A stretch of DNA of 64,000 nt. Origin: Anabaena azotica FACHB-119. GTDB taxonomy: Bacteria > Cyanobacteriota > Cyanobacteriia > Cyanobacteriales > Nostocaceae. The stretch is taken from assembly GCF_014697625.1 (NCBI RefSeq), contig NZ_JACJSG010000033.1, forward strand, positions 1 through 64,000, read 5' to 3'. Position 1 is the stretch's first letter, and each line of letters begins with the position of its first letter. Below, one piece after another: positions 26,124-35,364 of the stretch. A program made the translations under genes and the position numbers. The notes under the pieces are model-generated. The model saw only the letters and a program-made list of their open reading frames with translations. It was not told where the DNA came from and ran no database searches.

Positions 26124-28052
26124 ATGATACAACCAGAGGTAGCAACTTACGGTTCTTGGAAATCACCAATTACAACAGACTTAATTACTGCACGTACAAT
26201 TGGATTAGGACAAATTGTTCTTGATGGCGAAGACATTTACTGGAGTGAATTACGTCCATCAGAGCAAGGTAGAACTGTGGTAGTGCGTCGCAGTCCCAAT
26301 AACCAAATTCAGGATGTCACTTCTGCTGGGTTCAACGTGCGTACTCGTGTTCATGAATATGGTGGTAACTCTTTTTTCGTCGTTGATGGCACTGTTTACT
26401 TTAGCAACTTTGCCGACCAACGCATCTATCGTCAGAATGTGAATACTCAACCGCAACCTATCACACCAGAAGTTCCTGTGCGCTATGCAGATGGAGTTTT
26501 TGACCGTCAACGCCAAAGAATTATCTGTGTATCCGAAGACCACAGCATTACTGGACATGAACCTACCAATACCCTGGTGAGTCTGGGATTAGAAGGAGAT
26601 AGCCAACAATTAGTGTCGGGAGATGATTTTTACGCCTCACCCCGTCTTAGTCCTGATGGTTCTCGCTTGGCTTGGCTGGCTTGGAATCATCCCAATATGC
26701 CTTGGGATGGTACTCAACTTTGGGTAGGAGAAATTCTCGGTGATGGCAGTTTAGGTAATAGTCAACAAATTGCAGGTGGTGTCAATGAATCTATATTTCA
26801 GCCGGAGTGGTCTAGTGATGGGAGATTATATTTTATTAGCGATCGCACCGGGTGGTGGAATCTCTACCGTTGGCAAGATGGCGAGATACAAGCTTTGACA
26901 CAAATAGAGGCAGAGTTTGGTCGTCCCCAATGGCTTTTAGGGATGTCTACTTATGCTTTCGAGTCCGCTAACCGGATTATCTGCACATATACCCAAAACG
27001 GTATTTGGTACTTAGCTAGTCTAGACACCACCACAAGTCAATTAAAACTACTACCCACACCATATACAGATATTAGTGGTATTCAGGCATCCCCTGGACG
27101 AGTTGTTTTTCGTGCCAGTTCTCCGACTGAGTTAACCTCTATTGTGCAGTTTGATTTGGCTACGGAAAAACTAGAAGTGTTACGCCGCTCTAGTGATGTC
27201 ACTATTGACCCTGGTTATCTTTCTGTGCCTCAACCAATTGAGTACCCCACAGCTAATGGTCAAACCGCCTATGCTATATTTTATCCACCCCAAAACCGTG
27301 ATTACACTGCCCCTAACCATGAGAAACCGCCTCTAATTGTCAAAAGCCACGGCGGCCCAACTGCATCTACTTCCAGTAGCCTGAGCTTTAGTATTCAGTA
27401 TTGGACTAGCCGGGGTATAGCAGTTCTGGATGTGAATTATGGTGGTAGCACAGGTTATGGACGAGAGTATCGGCAAAGATTAAATGGTCAATGGGGAATT
27501 GTCGATGTCGATGATTGCGTTTTTGGCGCACTTTACTTAGTCGAACAAGGACTTGTTGACGGTGAGCGTTTGGCTATTTCTGGTGGTAGCGCGGGAGGTT
27601 ATACAACACTTTGTGCTTTGACTTTCCGTAATACCTTTAAAGCGGGTGCTAGCTATTATGGGGTGAGTGATTTAGAAGCTTTAGCGCGGGATACACACAA
27701 ATTTGAATCACGGTATTTGGATGGTTTGATTGGTGCTTACCCAGAACAGCGTCAGATTTATCAACAACGCTCACCCATCAATTTTACTGACAATCTTAAC
27801 TGTCCAGTAATTTTTTTCCAGGGGCTAGAAGATAAAATCGTTCCACCCAATCAAACAGAAGCAATGGTTACAGCCTTGCGCTCTAAAGGTGTACCAGTTG
27901 CTTATGTTCCTTTTGCAGGTGAACAACATGGTTTCCGCAAAGCCGAAAACATCAAAAAATCCCTAGAAGCCGAACTCTACTTTTATTCACGTATTTTCTC
28001 TTTTGAACTTTATGAATCTATCGAGCCAGTAATTATCGAAAATTTGGGTTGA
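26124..28052 (+). CDS. S9-family serine peptidase (prolyl oligopeptidase/acylaminoacyl-peptidase type)
   Basis: 642 residues from the ATG at 26124; an in-frame ATG at 26088 would add 12 residues, but AAGGACT before 26124 and the protein pattern MIQPEVATYGSW favour the later one. An N-terminal seven-bladed beta-propeller (about 35-375; repeated SPDGSRLAW/SSDGRLYFIS-like strands) is followed by the alpha/beta-hydrolase catalytic domain: Ser489 in ISGGSAGGY, Asp in GLEDKIVPPNQ and His in GEQHGFRKAEN. It cleaves short peptides in this family; the propeller screens substrate size. No signal peptide, so cytoplasmic. Monocistronic. Confidence 0.92.
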   Translation: MIQPEVATYGSWKSPITTDLITARTIGLGQIVLDGEDIYWSELRPSEQGRTVVVRRSPNNQIQDVTSAGFNVRTRVHEYGGNSFFVVDGTVYFSNFADQRIYRQNVNTQPQPITPEVPVRYADGVFDRQRQRIICVSEDHSITGHEPTNTLVSLGLEGDSQQLVSGDDFYASPRLSPDGSRLAWLAWNHPNMPWDGTQLWVGEILGDGSLGNSQQIAGGVNESIFQPEWSSDGRLYFISDRTGWWNLYRWQDGEIQALTQIEAEFGRPQWLLGMSTYAFESANRIICTYTQNGIWYLASLDTTTSQLKLLPTPYTDISGIQASPGRVVFRASSPTELTSIVQFDLATEKLEVLRRSSDVTIDPGYLSVPQPIEYPTANGQTAYAIFYPPQNRDYTAPNHEKPPLIVKSHGGPTASTSSSLSFSIQYWTSRGIAVLDVNYGGSTGYGREYRQRLNGQWGIVDVDDCVFGALYLVEQGLVDGERLAISGGSAGGYTTLCALTFRNTFKAGASYYGVSDLEALARDTHKFESRYLDGLIGAYPEQRQIYQQRSPINFTDNLNCPVIFFQGLEDKIVPPNQTEAMVTALRSKGVPVAYVPFAGEQHGFRKAENIKKSLEAELYFYSRIFSFELYESIEPVIIENLG

Positions 28053-28779
28053 AAACCCCGTTGTTCTACGACGGCTTTAACAACGTATCTGCTAAAATAT
28101 GTGTAGTCGCCATAGGGCATTGGGAGACTATAAACGGACGTGGAGAGGCTGTAAGACTACAAGCGTAGCAAGCTTCGGTGAAGCGTCAAGGAATCCTTGC
28201 TCCTTTAGGACAGGGAGGTATGTCAACAAAAATACTTGATATAGTAGTAAACTCAACGGGGTTGGTGACAACCTCGTTGAGTTTACTATTATGGGCGGTG
28301 AAGTGCGATCGCTACTCATCTACCTGAAAGCTGATGATCAAGTAATGCTTGAGAAACTGTCAAACGCCCCACCCACAAGGGGATGTGGCTTGTAACTAAC
28401 CGATAGACTCGGCTGAAACATCTGGCATATTGACTGATGCCTGTCTCCCAGGCACAGCCGAACTGTTTGTCGGCAGAAGAATTTGAATCCATTTCACGAG
28501 TGTGAATATAGATTTAAGTTTATTTCTACCGTCACTGACAAACCACTTTTTCTGATTCTTCAACAACTGGTGTTGCGCTCAACAAATGTCATGTCTCAAG
28601 TAGATATTGCTATTGTACCATTATTGTACCCTTGACTCTGGCTCACTTACATCCCCACCCATCAAGGGATGGGGTTTTACGCTCGATCAATAAAAGAACA
28701 CTGTTATAGGTAAGATATACCTTGTAATAGTATGTAACCATTATTGTGCAACATAGCTCTGTATTTTCGGGGTGTCGTG
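28053..28779. other. intergenic region with strong hairpins, possible IS200/IS605 debris
   Basis: It holds a 44-nt hairpin at 28245-28288, a dispersed repeat near 28162-28187 (AGCGTAGCAAGCTTCGG), and two C/G-rich hairpin-forming stretches near 28363-28382 (GCCCCACCCACAAGGGG) and 28652-28676 (CATCCCCACCCATCAAGGG). Such stretches are reminiscent of insertion-sequence ends. No open frame of interest. Confidence 0.5.
28245..28288. repeat. 44-nt hairpin with 20-bp arms
   Basis: Left arm TAGTAAACTCAACGGGGTTG, loop GTGA, right arm with one mismatch (CAACCTCGTTGAGTTTACTA). It is located 190 bp after the S9 peptidase stop. It could be a transcript end structure or a mobile-element end. Confidence 0.6.
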
Positions 28780-31700
28780 ATGAGCTTAATTAACCTGGAT
28801 CTAGTAATCAACGCAGTTACGAGCATTGCTAATCCTTTAATTAAGGAAAAAATTCTGCGTAGTGAGACAGTAATTAAGTTACTCCAGCAATTTAACCTTG
28901 ACCCAGAGCATCCACCTGGTGATTTTAGTGGTGTTTACGCCTATGCCTTAGTCGAGTACGGAGTCGGCAAACCAAAACCATTTCTGGAATTATTCCGCCA
29001 AGAACCCATTAAGCAAGCTTTTCGCAAAGCATTAGACCACAATAACCCGTCAATTCTCCTTTCTGAAGTTGATGGTTTTCTTGATGCCTATACATTAGGT
29101 GAAGAAATCAGAAGCTTAGAAATTGATGTTAGACGAGAGGTAGCGGCATTTGCAGCTGTGTTTATTGAAGTCGCCAAACGCAGCCGCACACCTGCTGATG
29201 TCTTGATGAGTCAACAGATTGGTTCTTTACATAAAAGAATTGCCAATATCCAAGAAATACTGGATAGATTGCCTACATTGGAAGGCATTCGTACTGAAAT
29301 GGCACGATTAGCAGCCCAGAATTATCCAGCACTCAGCCCAACTAATACAGAGAATCAATGTAGGGCGATGGGCTACGCCCCGCCTTTGGCGATCGCCTTA
29401 GCCCAACAAATGCGAGGATGGTTTGAAACCTTGGGCTACCGTTTAGAAAAATATGAAATCTGGGCAGAAGATTATTTTGAATGGATTATCAACATTCCCG
29501 TCCGCCGCAGTTATGACCGCATTCTGGTACGTGGCGTTGCCGGAGAAGTAAAATTAAGTGATGTGATGGCGTTGAGCCAATCAGTTAATCAGCAAAAAAC
29601 TGATGAAGGCTGGCTAGTAACTACCCGACGCATTTCCCGCGCCGCACGGGATGAAGTCAAAAAAGAAGAAAATCATCGTCTTGATTGTTTCACTTTCGAC
29701 GAACTGATTGACTTAGATGCTGACTTCACTGGTTATCTCGACTGGCTAGAAGCAGAAATCAAACGCCGACAAATCGATACTAAATATGTGCCGCTTGCTT
29801 GTACCAAAGAAGAAATTGATCCAGTGACTAAGCGGCGCATTGGTATCAGCCGTTATGAAGAAGAAGACGGTTGGATTGATGGTTACATCGACCTTTGGCT
29901 TGATGACCCCGCCAAAGAACATATTTCTATTTTGGGAGAATTTGGCACAGGTAAAACATGGTTTGTCTTTCACTATGCTTGGACAGCACTGCAACGTTAC
30001 CGAGATGCCCAAAAACGTGGTGTTGAACGTCCCCGTCTACCTCTAGTAATTACCCTGCGCGACTTTGCCAAGGCGTTAAACGTGGAAAATGTTTTAGCAG
30101 GTTTCTTCTTTACTCAACATAATATCCGCATCAATAGCGAAGTCTTTGACCAACTCAACCGCATGGGTAAATTGCTGCTAATTTTCGATGGCTTTGACGA
30201 AATGGCTGCAAAAGTTGACCGCCAACAGATGATTAACAATTTCTGGGAACTTGCAAAGGTAGTAGTTCCCGGTGCGAAAGTTATCCTAACCTGCCGTACC
30301 GAACATTTCCCAGAAGCGAAAGAAGGAAGGGCATTACTAAATGCAGAACTGCAAGCCTCCACAAGACAATTAACTGGGGAAACACCACAATTTGAAGTTT
30401 TGGAACTGGAGAAATTCAACGACGAACAAATACGCCAGGTGTTGTTATACCAAGCAGAACCAGCCACCGTTGAACAGGTCATGGGCAATCCGCAATTATT
30501 AGACTTAGCCCGTCGTCCTGTAATGACCGACTTAATTTTAGAAGCATTACCAGAGATTAAGGCGGGTAAACCTGTAGATATGTCACGGGTTTATCTGTAT
30601 GCAGTACGGCGCAAGATGGAACGAGATATCAAGGCAGATCGTACTTTTACTTCCTTGGCAGATAAGTTGTACTTTTTATGCGAACTCTCGTGGGAAATGC
30701 TGTCTACTGACCAAATGAGCCTGAATTATCGGCTGTTCCCAGAACGCATCCGCCGCTTATTTGGTTCTGTTGTCCAAGAAGAGAAAGATTTAGACCATTG
30801 GCATTATGACATGATGGCGCAGACAATGCTTGTCCGCAATGCCGATGGTGATTATACTCCAGCCCATAGGTCACTGTTAGAGTTTTTTGTGGCGTATAAA
30901 TTTGCGGCGGAGTTGGGGGCGTTAGCGGGTGATTTTACAGAATTGGCGCAAGCACAGTCATGTTTGGATAGCAGTGTAGCAGCTATTGATTATACTTGGT
31001 CTGGTTATTTTTCACGTTATGGCAGTAGGGAAGCGATCGCACCTCTCAAAGCATTTACCAGTGAGTCCTTAGATAAGTTAAGGGAGACTTTTGGCAAAGC
31101 ACCACTAACAAAAGCAGTGATGGATTTGCTTGTGCCGATGTTAACCAACAGTAGTAAGTCCCTGATTAGTATTATTGAAGGGACGCGGGGTAAAAGCGAA
31201 GATGAGGTAGGTTATGTTGGCGGAAATGCGGCGACGTTAGCAGTGAAGATAGATAAGGCAGTATTGGAAGGCAGAGATTTCAGCCATGCAGTTATTAAAG
31301 CAGCAGATTTTAGTAGCGCAAGTTTGCGTAATGTCAATTTTACAGAAGCTAATTTAATTGATTCTGGTTTTGTCAAAGACTTTGGTGCAGTTTTTTCCGT
31401 TGCATACAGTTCAGATGGTCAATTTTTAGCTACTGGTGATGGTAATGGTATTGTTCGTTTATGGGAAGTCTCTATTGGTAGAGAAATATTAACTTGTAAA
31501 GGACATACATCAGGAATACTTTCTGTTAACTTTAGTGCTGATGGTGATACTTTTGCTAGTGGTGGTTATGACGGAACAATTAAATTATGGGATAGCCACA
31601 ATGGCAAATGCTTAAAAACCTTGGAAGGACATAAATCTTCTGTCAATTCCGTGGTATTCTCCCCTCAAAGAAAAATTATTGCTAGTGGCAGTTCTGATAG

Positions 31701-33237
31701 CACCATAAGATTATGGGACATTCATACTGGTCAATGTTTACAAGTTTTGCAGGGACATACTAATTTAATACGCTCAGTTGCCTTTTCTCCAGATGAAAAA
31801 ATACTTGCTAGTGGGGCTTCAGATAATACTGTAAGGTTATGGAATACTCAAACTGGAAACTGTTTAAAAATATTAAAAGAACATACAGATTCTATATACT
31901 CAGTTGCTTTTAGTCCAGATGGTCAACTACTTGCTAGTGCTGATTATTATGGAACTTTAAAATTATGGGATTTGCCAACAGGTCAATGTAAGTCTACCTT
32001 GAAAGTAGATGATAATCGAATATGGACTATTGCTTTCAGTCCCGATAGTAAAATAATTGCTAGTACCAGTAACCAGACTATCAAACTTTGGGATATAAAC
32101 ACAAATAAATGTCTGCAAATATTAAAGGGTCATTTCAATATAGTTCGTTCAATTGCTTTCAGTCCAAATGGTGAAACTCTGGTTAGTAGTAGCTATGATA
32201 AAACAGTTATATTTTGGAACATTCACACAGGGGAATGCCTGAGAATTTTACAAGGCTATAGTAACTGGATAAATTCTATTACTTTTAGTTTAGACAATAA
32301 AATGCTTGCGAGTGCAGATGATGTGGCAATAGTAATATGGAATGTTATTACTGGTGAATCTGTCAGAACTCTACAAGGTCATACTCACTGGATACAATCA
32401 ATTGCTTTAAATTATGATGGTACAATACTTGCCAGTGGCAGTGCAGATTCCACGATCAGACTCTGGAATTTACACACTGGAGAATGTTTAAAAATTTTGC
32501 CAGGACATAGCAACTGGGTACAATCTGTTGCTTTCAGTCCCAATAATCAATTACTAGCCAGTGGTAGCAGCGATGGAACTTTAAGAATATGGGATGTTCA
32601 AGACGGAAAATGTTGTCAGATTTTGCACCCAAATTACTCAATACGCTCAGTTGCTTTTAGTTTAGATGGCAAAATACTTGCAAGCGGTCTTGCGGATGGA
32701 ACAATCCAACTATGGAATATTCATACAGGTGAATGCTTTAAAACTTTGCAGGTGGGAGATAATATTGCTACACGTTCAATTGCCTTCAGTCCTGATGGTC
32801 AAGTTTTAGCTAGTGGAATGTCTAACCCCAGTGTTGGATTGTGGAATACTGCCACTGGTGAATCTTTAAAATATTTGCAGGCTCATACAGGCTCGGTGTT
32901 AGCTGTTGCCTTTAGTCCAGATGGTAAAATTCTCGCTAGCGCTGGAGATGATAAAACTGTAATACTTTGGGATATCAACAGTGGTGAATACCTAAAAATT
33001 TTGCGGGGTCATTCTCTTTGGATTCGCTCAGTTGCCTTTAGTTCAGACGGTAAAATAATTGCTAGTTGTAGTTGTGATAGCACAATTAAACTGTGGAATG
33101 TTGAAACCGGGGAATGTATAAATACTTTAATCAGTAAAAGACCATACGAAAATATGACCATCACAGGCGTTAAAGGTTTAACAGCCGCAGAAATTGACAC
33201 ACTTAAAACACTTGGCGCAGTGGAACATGGAGAATAA
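28780..33237 (+). CDS. NACHT-WD40 STAND protein with REase-like N-terminal region
   Basis: 1485 residues from the ATG at 28780 (an upstream in-frame ATG at 28744 is less likely). Helical N-terminus (1-180), then a region at about 214-327 whose order of elements (DYFEWIINIPV, RGVAGEVKLSDVMAL, GWLVTTRRISRAARDE) recalls Mrr-type restriction-endonuclease folds. The NACHT NTPase follows with Walker A GEFGTGKT (about 386-393) and Walker B LLLIFDGFDE (about 465). A short pentapeptide-repeat patch (about 830) and 14 WD40 repeats, enough for two seven-bladed propellers, complete it. STAND proteins of this layout act as sensors that oligomerise on ligand binding; some protect against phages. Downstream toxin-antitoxin genes support a defence setting. 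A palindromic repeat is inserted in frame at 29364-29397. Confidence 0.88.
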   Translation: MSLINLDLVINAVTSIANPLIKEKILRSETVIKLLQQFNLDPEHPPGDFSGVYAYALVEYGVGKPKPFLELFRQEPIKQAFRKALDHNNPSILLSEVDGFLDAYTLGEEIRSLEIDVRREVAAFAAVFIEVAKRSRTPADVLMSQQIGSLHKRIANIQEILDRLPTLEGIRTEMARLAAQNYPALSPTNTENQCRAMGYAPPLAIALAQQMRGWFETLGYRLEKYEIWAEDYFEWIINIPVRRSYDRILVRGVAGEVKLSDVMALSQSVNQQKTDEGWLVTTRRISRAARDEVKKEENHRLDCFTFDELIDLDADFTGYLDWLEAEIKRRQIDTKYVPLACTKEEIDPVTKRRIGISRYEEEDGWIDGYIDLWLDDPAKEHISILGEFGTGKTWFVFHYAWTALQRYRDAQKRGVERPRLPLVITLRDFAKALNVENVLAGFFFTQHNIRINSEVFDQLNRMGKLLLIFDGFDEMAAKVDRQQMINNFWELAKVVVPGAKVILTCRTEHFPEAKEGRALLNAELQASTRQLTGETPQFEVLELEKFNDEQIRQVLLYQAEPATVEQVMGNPQLLDLARRPVMTDLILEALPEIKAGKPVDMSRVYLYAVRRKMERDIKADRTFTSLADKLYFLCELSWEMLSTDQMSLNYRLFPERIRRLFGSVVQEEKDLDHWHYDMMAQTMLVRNADGDYTPAHRSLLEFFVAYKFAAELGALAGDFTELAQAQSCLDSSVAAIDYTWSGYFSRYGSREAIAPLKAFTSESLDKLRETFGKAPLTKAVMDLLVPMLTNSSKSLISIIEGTRGKSEDEVGYVGGNAATLAVKIDKAVLEGRDFSHAVIKAADFSSASLRNVNFTEANLIDSGFVKDFGAVFSVAYSSDGQFLATGDGNGIVRLWEVSIGREILTCKGHTSGILSVNFSADGDTFASGGYDGTIKLWDSHNGKCLKTLEGHKSSVNSVVFSPQRKIIASGSSDSTIRLWDIHTGQCLQVLQGHTNLIRSVAFSPDEKILASGASDNTVRLWNTQTGNCLKILKEHTDSIYSVAFSPDGQLLASADYYGTLKLWDLPTGQCKSTLKVDDNRIWTIAFSPDSKIIASTSNQTIKLWDINTNKCLQILKGHFNIVRSIAFSPNGETLVSSSYDKTVIFWNIHTGECLRILQGYSNWINSITFSLDNKMLASADDVAIVIWNVITGESVRTLQGHTHWIQSIALNYDGTILASGSADSTIRLWNLHTGECLKILPGHSNWVQSVAFSPNNQLLASGSSDGTLRIWDVQDGKCCQILHPNYSIRSVAFSLDGKILASGLADGTIQLWNIHTGECFKTLQVGDNIATRSIAFSPDGQVLASGMSNPSVGLWNTATGESLKYLQAHTGSVLAVAFSPDGKILASAGDDKTVILWDINSGEYLKILRGHSLWIRSVAFSSDGKIIASCSCDSTIKLWNVETGECINTLISKRPYENMTITGVKGLTAAEIDTLKTLGAVEHGE
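29364..29397. repeat. HIP1-containing dispersed repeat inside the NACHT-WD40 gene
   Basis: GGCGATGGGCTACGCCCC followed by GCCTTTGGCGATCGCC, the composition of Nostoc dispersed palindromes. It encodes AMGYAPPLAIA at the junction between the N-terminal helices and the REase-like region. In frame. Confidence 0.6.
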
Positions 33238-33502
33238 ATCAGAGAGGATAAAAATATCAAATGAAGGACAAGTGATTATTTCTGAAGAATTACTAAAAGC
33301 TTCAGGCTGGGAAATCAGACAGGAATTAATAGCAATTAACATGGGTGATGGGATTCTTCTCAAACCCAAGAAACCCTTTGCAGAAACTACATTAAATGAT
33401 GTTGCAGGCTGCTTGAAATATCAAGGCGCACCCAAATCTTTAAAAGATATGAATGATGCCATCCGTCAAGGTATAGAGGAATCGTGGCATAGTGGCAGTT
33501 GA
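33227..33502 (+). CDS. AbrB/MazE-type antitoxin
   Basis: 91 residues from the ATG at 33227, overlapping the NACHT gene end by 11 bp. The N-terminal swapped-hairpin AbrB domain is recognisable: RIKISNEGQVIISEELLKASGWEIRQELIAINMGDGILLKPKK. The C-terminal half (DVAGCLKYQGAPKSLKDMNDAIRQGIEESW) is the usual toxin-neutralising tail. The adjacent gene starts with a PIN-toxin N-terminus, overlapping its stop (GTG at 33492), the classical vapBC arrangement. That toxin is truncated, so the antitoxin appears orphaned. It may be cotranscribed with the NACHT gene. Confidence 0.82.
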   Translation: MENKSERIKISNEGQVIISEELLKASGWEIRQELIAINMGDGILLKPKKPFAETTLNDVAGCLKYQGAPKSLKDMNDAIRQGIEESWHSGS

Positions 33503-33578
33503 TACTAATATAATTGTGCGTCTATTGACTCAAGATGATGAATTACAGTACCAAAAGAGTCTAGCAATTTTTCAGTTT
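33492..33578 (+). pseudogene. truncated VapC-type PIN toxin (N-terminal fragment)
   Basis: GTG start, then AVDTNIIVRLLTQDDELQYQ: the first strand and helix of a PIN-domain RNase, including its first acidic residue (Asp in VDTN). Similarity ceases after about 28 residues; full-length toxins run to about 130. The remaining frame (to 33698) is antisense to the convergent DUF5615 gene and has no PIN motifs. The catalytic acidic residues further along are missing, so it is inactive as an RNase. Confidence 0.75.
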
Positions 33579-33579
33579 A

Positions 33580-33921
33580 TTAACTCACTGGACGCACGAC
33601 ACGAATTAGTTTTCCTTTCAAACATTCCTCTGCTGTCACAGCCTCATTTATTCGTGCTGCAAATTGCTCCCAATTACGATTATTCGTACAAACAATAATC
33701 CCGAAGTGTTGATCATTGCGACGATGTAACCTGATAAAATCGTCTCTGTTGACAGTTAATACTGACAGTTCTTGACTGATGGCAAATGCCAGCACTTCTT
33801 CATCAGGTATACCTTTTTCCGCCTTTCCTGCTTCTTGAACTGTCAAAACATCATGCCCCAAAGTACGTAATAATTCCACAACTGGATACGGAAACTGCTC
33901 GTCTGCGTAAAACCGTGCCAT
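33580..33921 (-). CDS. DUF5615 PIN-like putative toxin
   Basis: 113 residues. Starts MARFYADEQFPYPVVELLRTLGHDVLTVQEAG, with the acidic DE of the PIN-like fold, followed by PDEEVLAFAISQELSVLTVNRDDFIRLH, typical for DUF5615. Such proteins are predicted nuclease toxins paired with DUF433. The DUF433 gene lies 3 bp upstream on the same strand, so this is a two-gene toxin-antitoxin operon. Its 3' end abuts the truncated VapC fragment. Confidence 0.82.
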   Translation of the reverse strand: MARFYADEQFPYPVVELLRTLGHDVLTVQEAGKAEKGIPDEEVLAFAISQELSVLTVNRDDFIRLHRRNDQHFGIIVCTNNRNWEQFAARINEAVTAEECLKGKLIRVVRPVS

Positions 33922-33924
33922 CGA

Positions 33925-34260
33925 CTAGGCTGCCTCATTACGCTTAATTGCCAATTCGATTTCATCAGGATGAGCTTCTGCATACACCCAAGCATTAGCT
34001 AAATCTGTAGCTCTAATGCTGGGATAACTCGTCAAAAGGTCAGCATCACTATATCCAAGATGACGAGCTTCCACAAGTACCCAAACGGGGATACGAGTTT
34101 TCGCAATGCGTGCTTCTCCACCGCAGACTCCAGGGGTTTTCTCAATTCCTTGCCAACTGCTACTCAGACTTTGAGCAAGTAACTGTATAGCCTGCAATTT
34201 TTCACCAGGACTGAGGGCAAGAAGTTGTTGTTCTAACTCTTTGAGTGTCACAGTTATCAA
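33925..34260 (-). CDS. DUF433 putative antitoxin
   Basis: 111 residues. The helical N-terminus (LKELEQQLLALSPGEKLQAIQLLAQ) precedes the DUF433 winged-helix segment GVCGGEARIAKTRIPVWVLVEARHLGYSDADLL, YPSIRATDLANAWVYAEAHPDEI. It is the predicted DNA-binding antitoxin partner of DUF5615, directly downstream with a 3-bp gap. It likely autoregulates the pair from the 34261-34535 region. Confidence 0.82.
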   Translation of the reverse strand: MITVTLKELEQQLLALSPGEKLQAIQLLAQSLSSSWQGIEKTPGVCGGEARIAKTRIPVWVLVEARHLGYSDADLLTSYPSIRATDLANAWVYAEAHPDEIELAIKRNEAA

Positions 34261-34535
34261 CCTATGGTATTTTGTCAGGCTACATTTACAATTTTATATA
34301 TGACCCAAGAGTTAACTTTCATTAGCATAATTCTATGCCAGGATATTATAGCTTTTCTTACCCCAGTGAGGTACAGGTAAGAATAATTAAACGCAGATGC
34401 ACGCAGATGCACGCAGATAAATTTTACCTTAGTAGACTGGGAAACGCTATAATATCTTCGTCATTAAATCCTAGAGACGAGAAAAACTATATTTACTATA
34501 GTTAAAATTAGCCTTCATTTAATTTGTATTCAATT
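34261..34535. other. intergenic gap between two toxin-antitoxin operons
   Basis: It contains three tandem CGCAGATGCA-type units at about 34392-34420. They resemble the internal repeats of the family-C miniature elements, so this may be a remnant of one. Nothing else recognised. Confidence 0.5.
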
Positions 34536-34844
34536 TTAGGCTACATCATTAGACGAAAGTTTAGGAATTTGATTGTAAACTTCTGAATTTTCTTCAAGGG
34601 CTTGACGTAAATCATATTGTGCTTGTAAATTTAACCAAAACTGAGCAGTGTTACCAAAATAACGGGATAGACGCAAAGCTGTATCAGCCGTAATACTGCG
34701 TTTTCCTGATAAAATTTCACTAATTCTTGTTTGAGCTACACCTATATCTTTGCTTAATCGATAAGCTGTAATGTTCAACGGTTCTAAAAATTCAAGTTGT
34801 AGGATTTCCCCTGGATGAATGTTTGGCAATCGGTTGTTATTCAT
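34536..34844 (-). CDS. higA: HigA-family antitoxin
   Basis: 102 residues. An XRE helix-turn-helix of the VapI/HigA type: PNIHPGEILQLEFLEPLNITAYRLSKDIGVAQTRISEILSGKRSITADTALRLSRYFG. Family length fits. It neutralises the adjacent RelE-like toxin and represses the operon. The order toxin-then-antitoxin (toxin gene at 34859-35143 upstream, 14-bp gap) is the diagnostic higBA arrangement. Confidence 0.85.
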   Translation of the reverse strand: MNNNRLPNIHPGEILQLEFLEPLNITAYRLSKDIGVAQTRISEILSGKRSITADTALRLSRYFGNTAQFWLNLQAQYDLRQALEENSEVYNQIPKLSSNDVA

Positions 34845-34858
34845 AATGATTTTTATAC

Positions 34859-35143
34859 TTAGTGGTAATCGACTATTTCAACTTCCGAAGCATTGTTTTC
34901 ATCTGTCCAAACAAAGCAAATTCGCCATTGGTCATTAATGCGAATACTGTACTGCCCACTTCTATCACCAACTAGCTTTTCTAAGCGATTTCTTGGTGGA
35001 ACTCGCAAGTCATTAATTGATGTTGCTGCATCAAGGATAAGTAGTTTTCGTAAAGCAGTCTTCTGAATATTTGGTGGGTATTGAGAAGATGTAAAGCCTT
35101 CAAAAATTAGCTTTGTCTCATCAGACTTGAAATTAACAATCAC
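34859..35143 (-). CDS. higB: HigB-type (RelE/ParE superfamily) toxin
   Basis: 94 residues from a GTG at 35143; a TTG at 35173 would give 104. The GTG gives VIVNFKSDETKLIFEGF, close to the usual family start. Diagnostic: RKLLILDAATSINDLRVPPRNRLEKLVGDRSGQYSIRINDQWRICFVW, with the Arg-rich RNase surface and IRINDQWRICF core strand. HigB toxins cut ribosome-bound mRNA. Paired with the HigA antitoxin 14 bp downstream. Confidence 0.87.
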   Translation of the reverse strand: MIVNFKSDETKLIFEGFTSSQYPPNIQKTALRKLLILDAATSINDLRVPPRNRLEKLVGDRSGQYSIRINDQWRICFVWTDENNASEVEIVDYH

Positions 35144-35364
35144 AATAATATCGTTTTGCGTTACTATCGTCAAACGTTAGTATACATTTCAAGTGGTAAA
35201 TTTTGACATTGCCCTGGCGATGGCGTAACCGCAAGAGCGTAGCTGATCGCTCATTAATAAAACACTGGAATAGAACAATGTCTGACAACAAACTGCGTGT
35301 GCTGTGTCTAAGTTTAGAATTTAACCTTAAGCATATCCTCTAAATATTTTTCAGCGCGGTTAAT

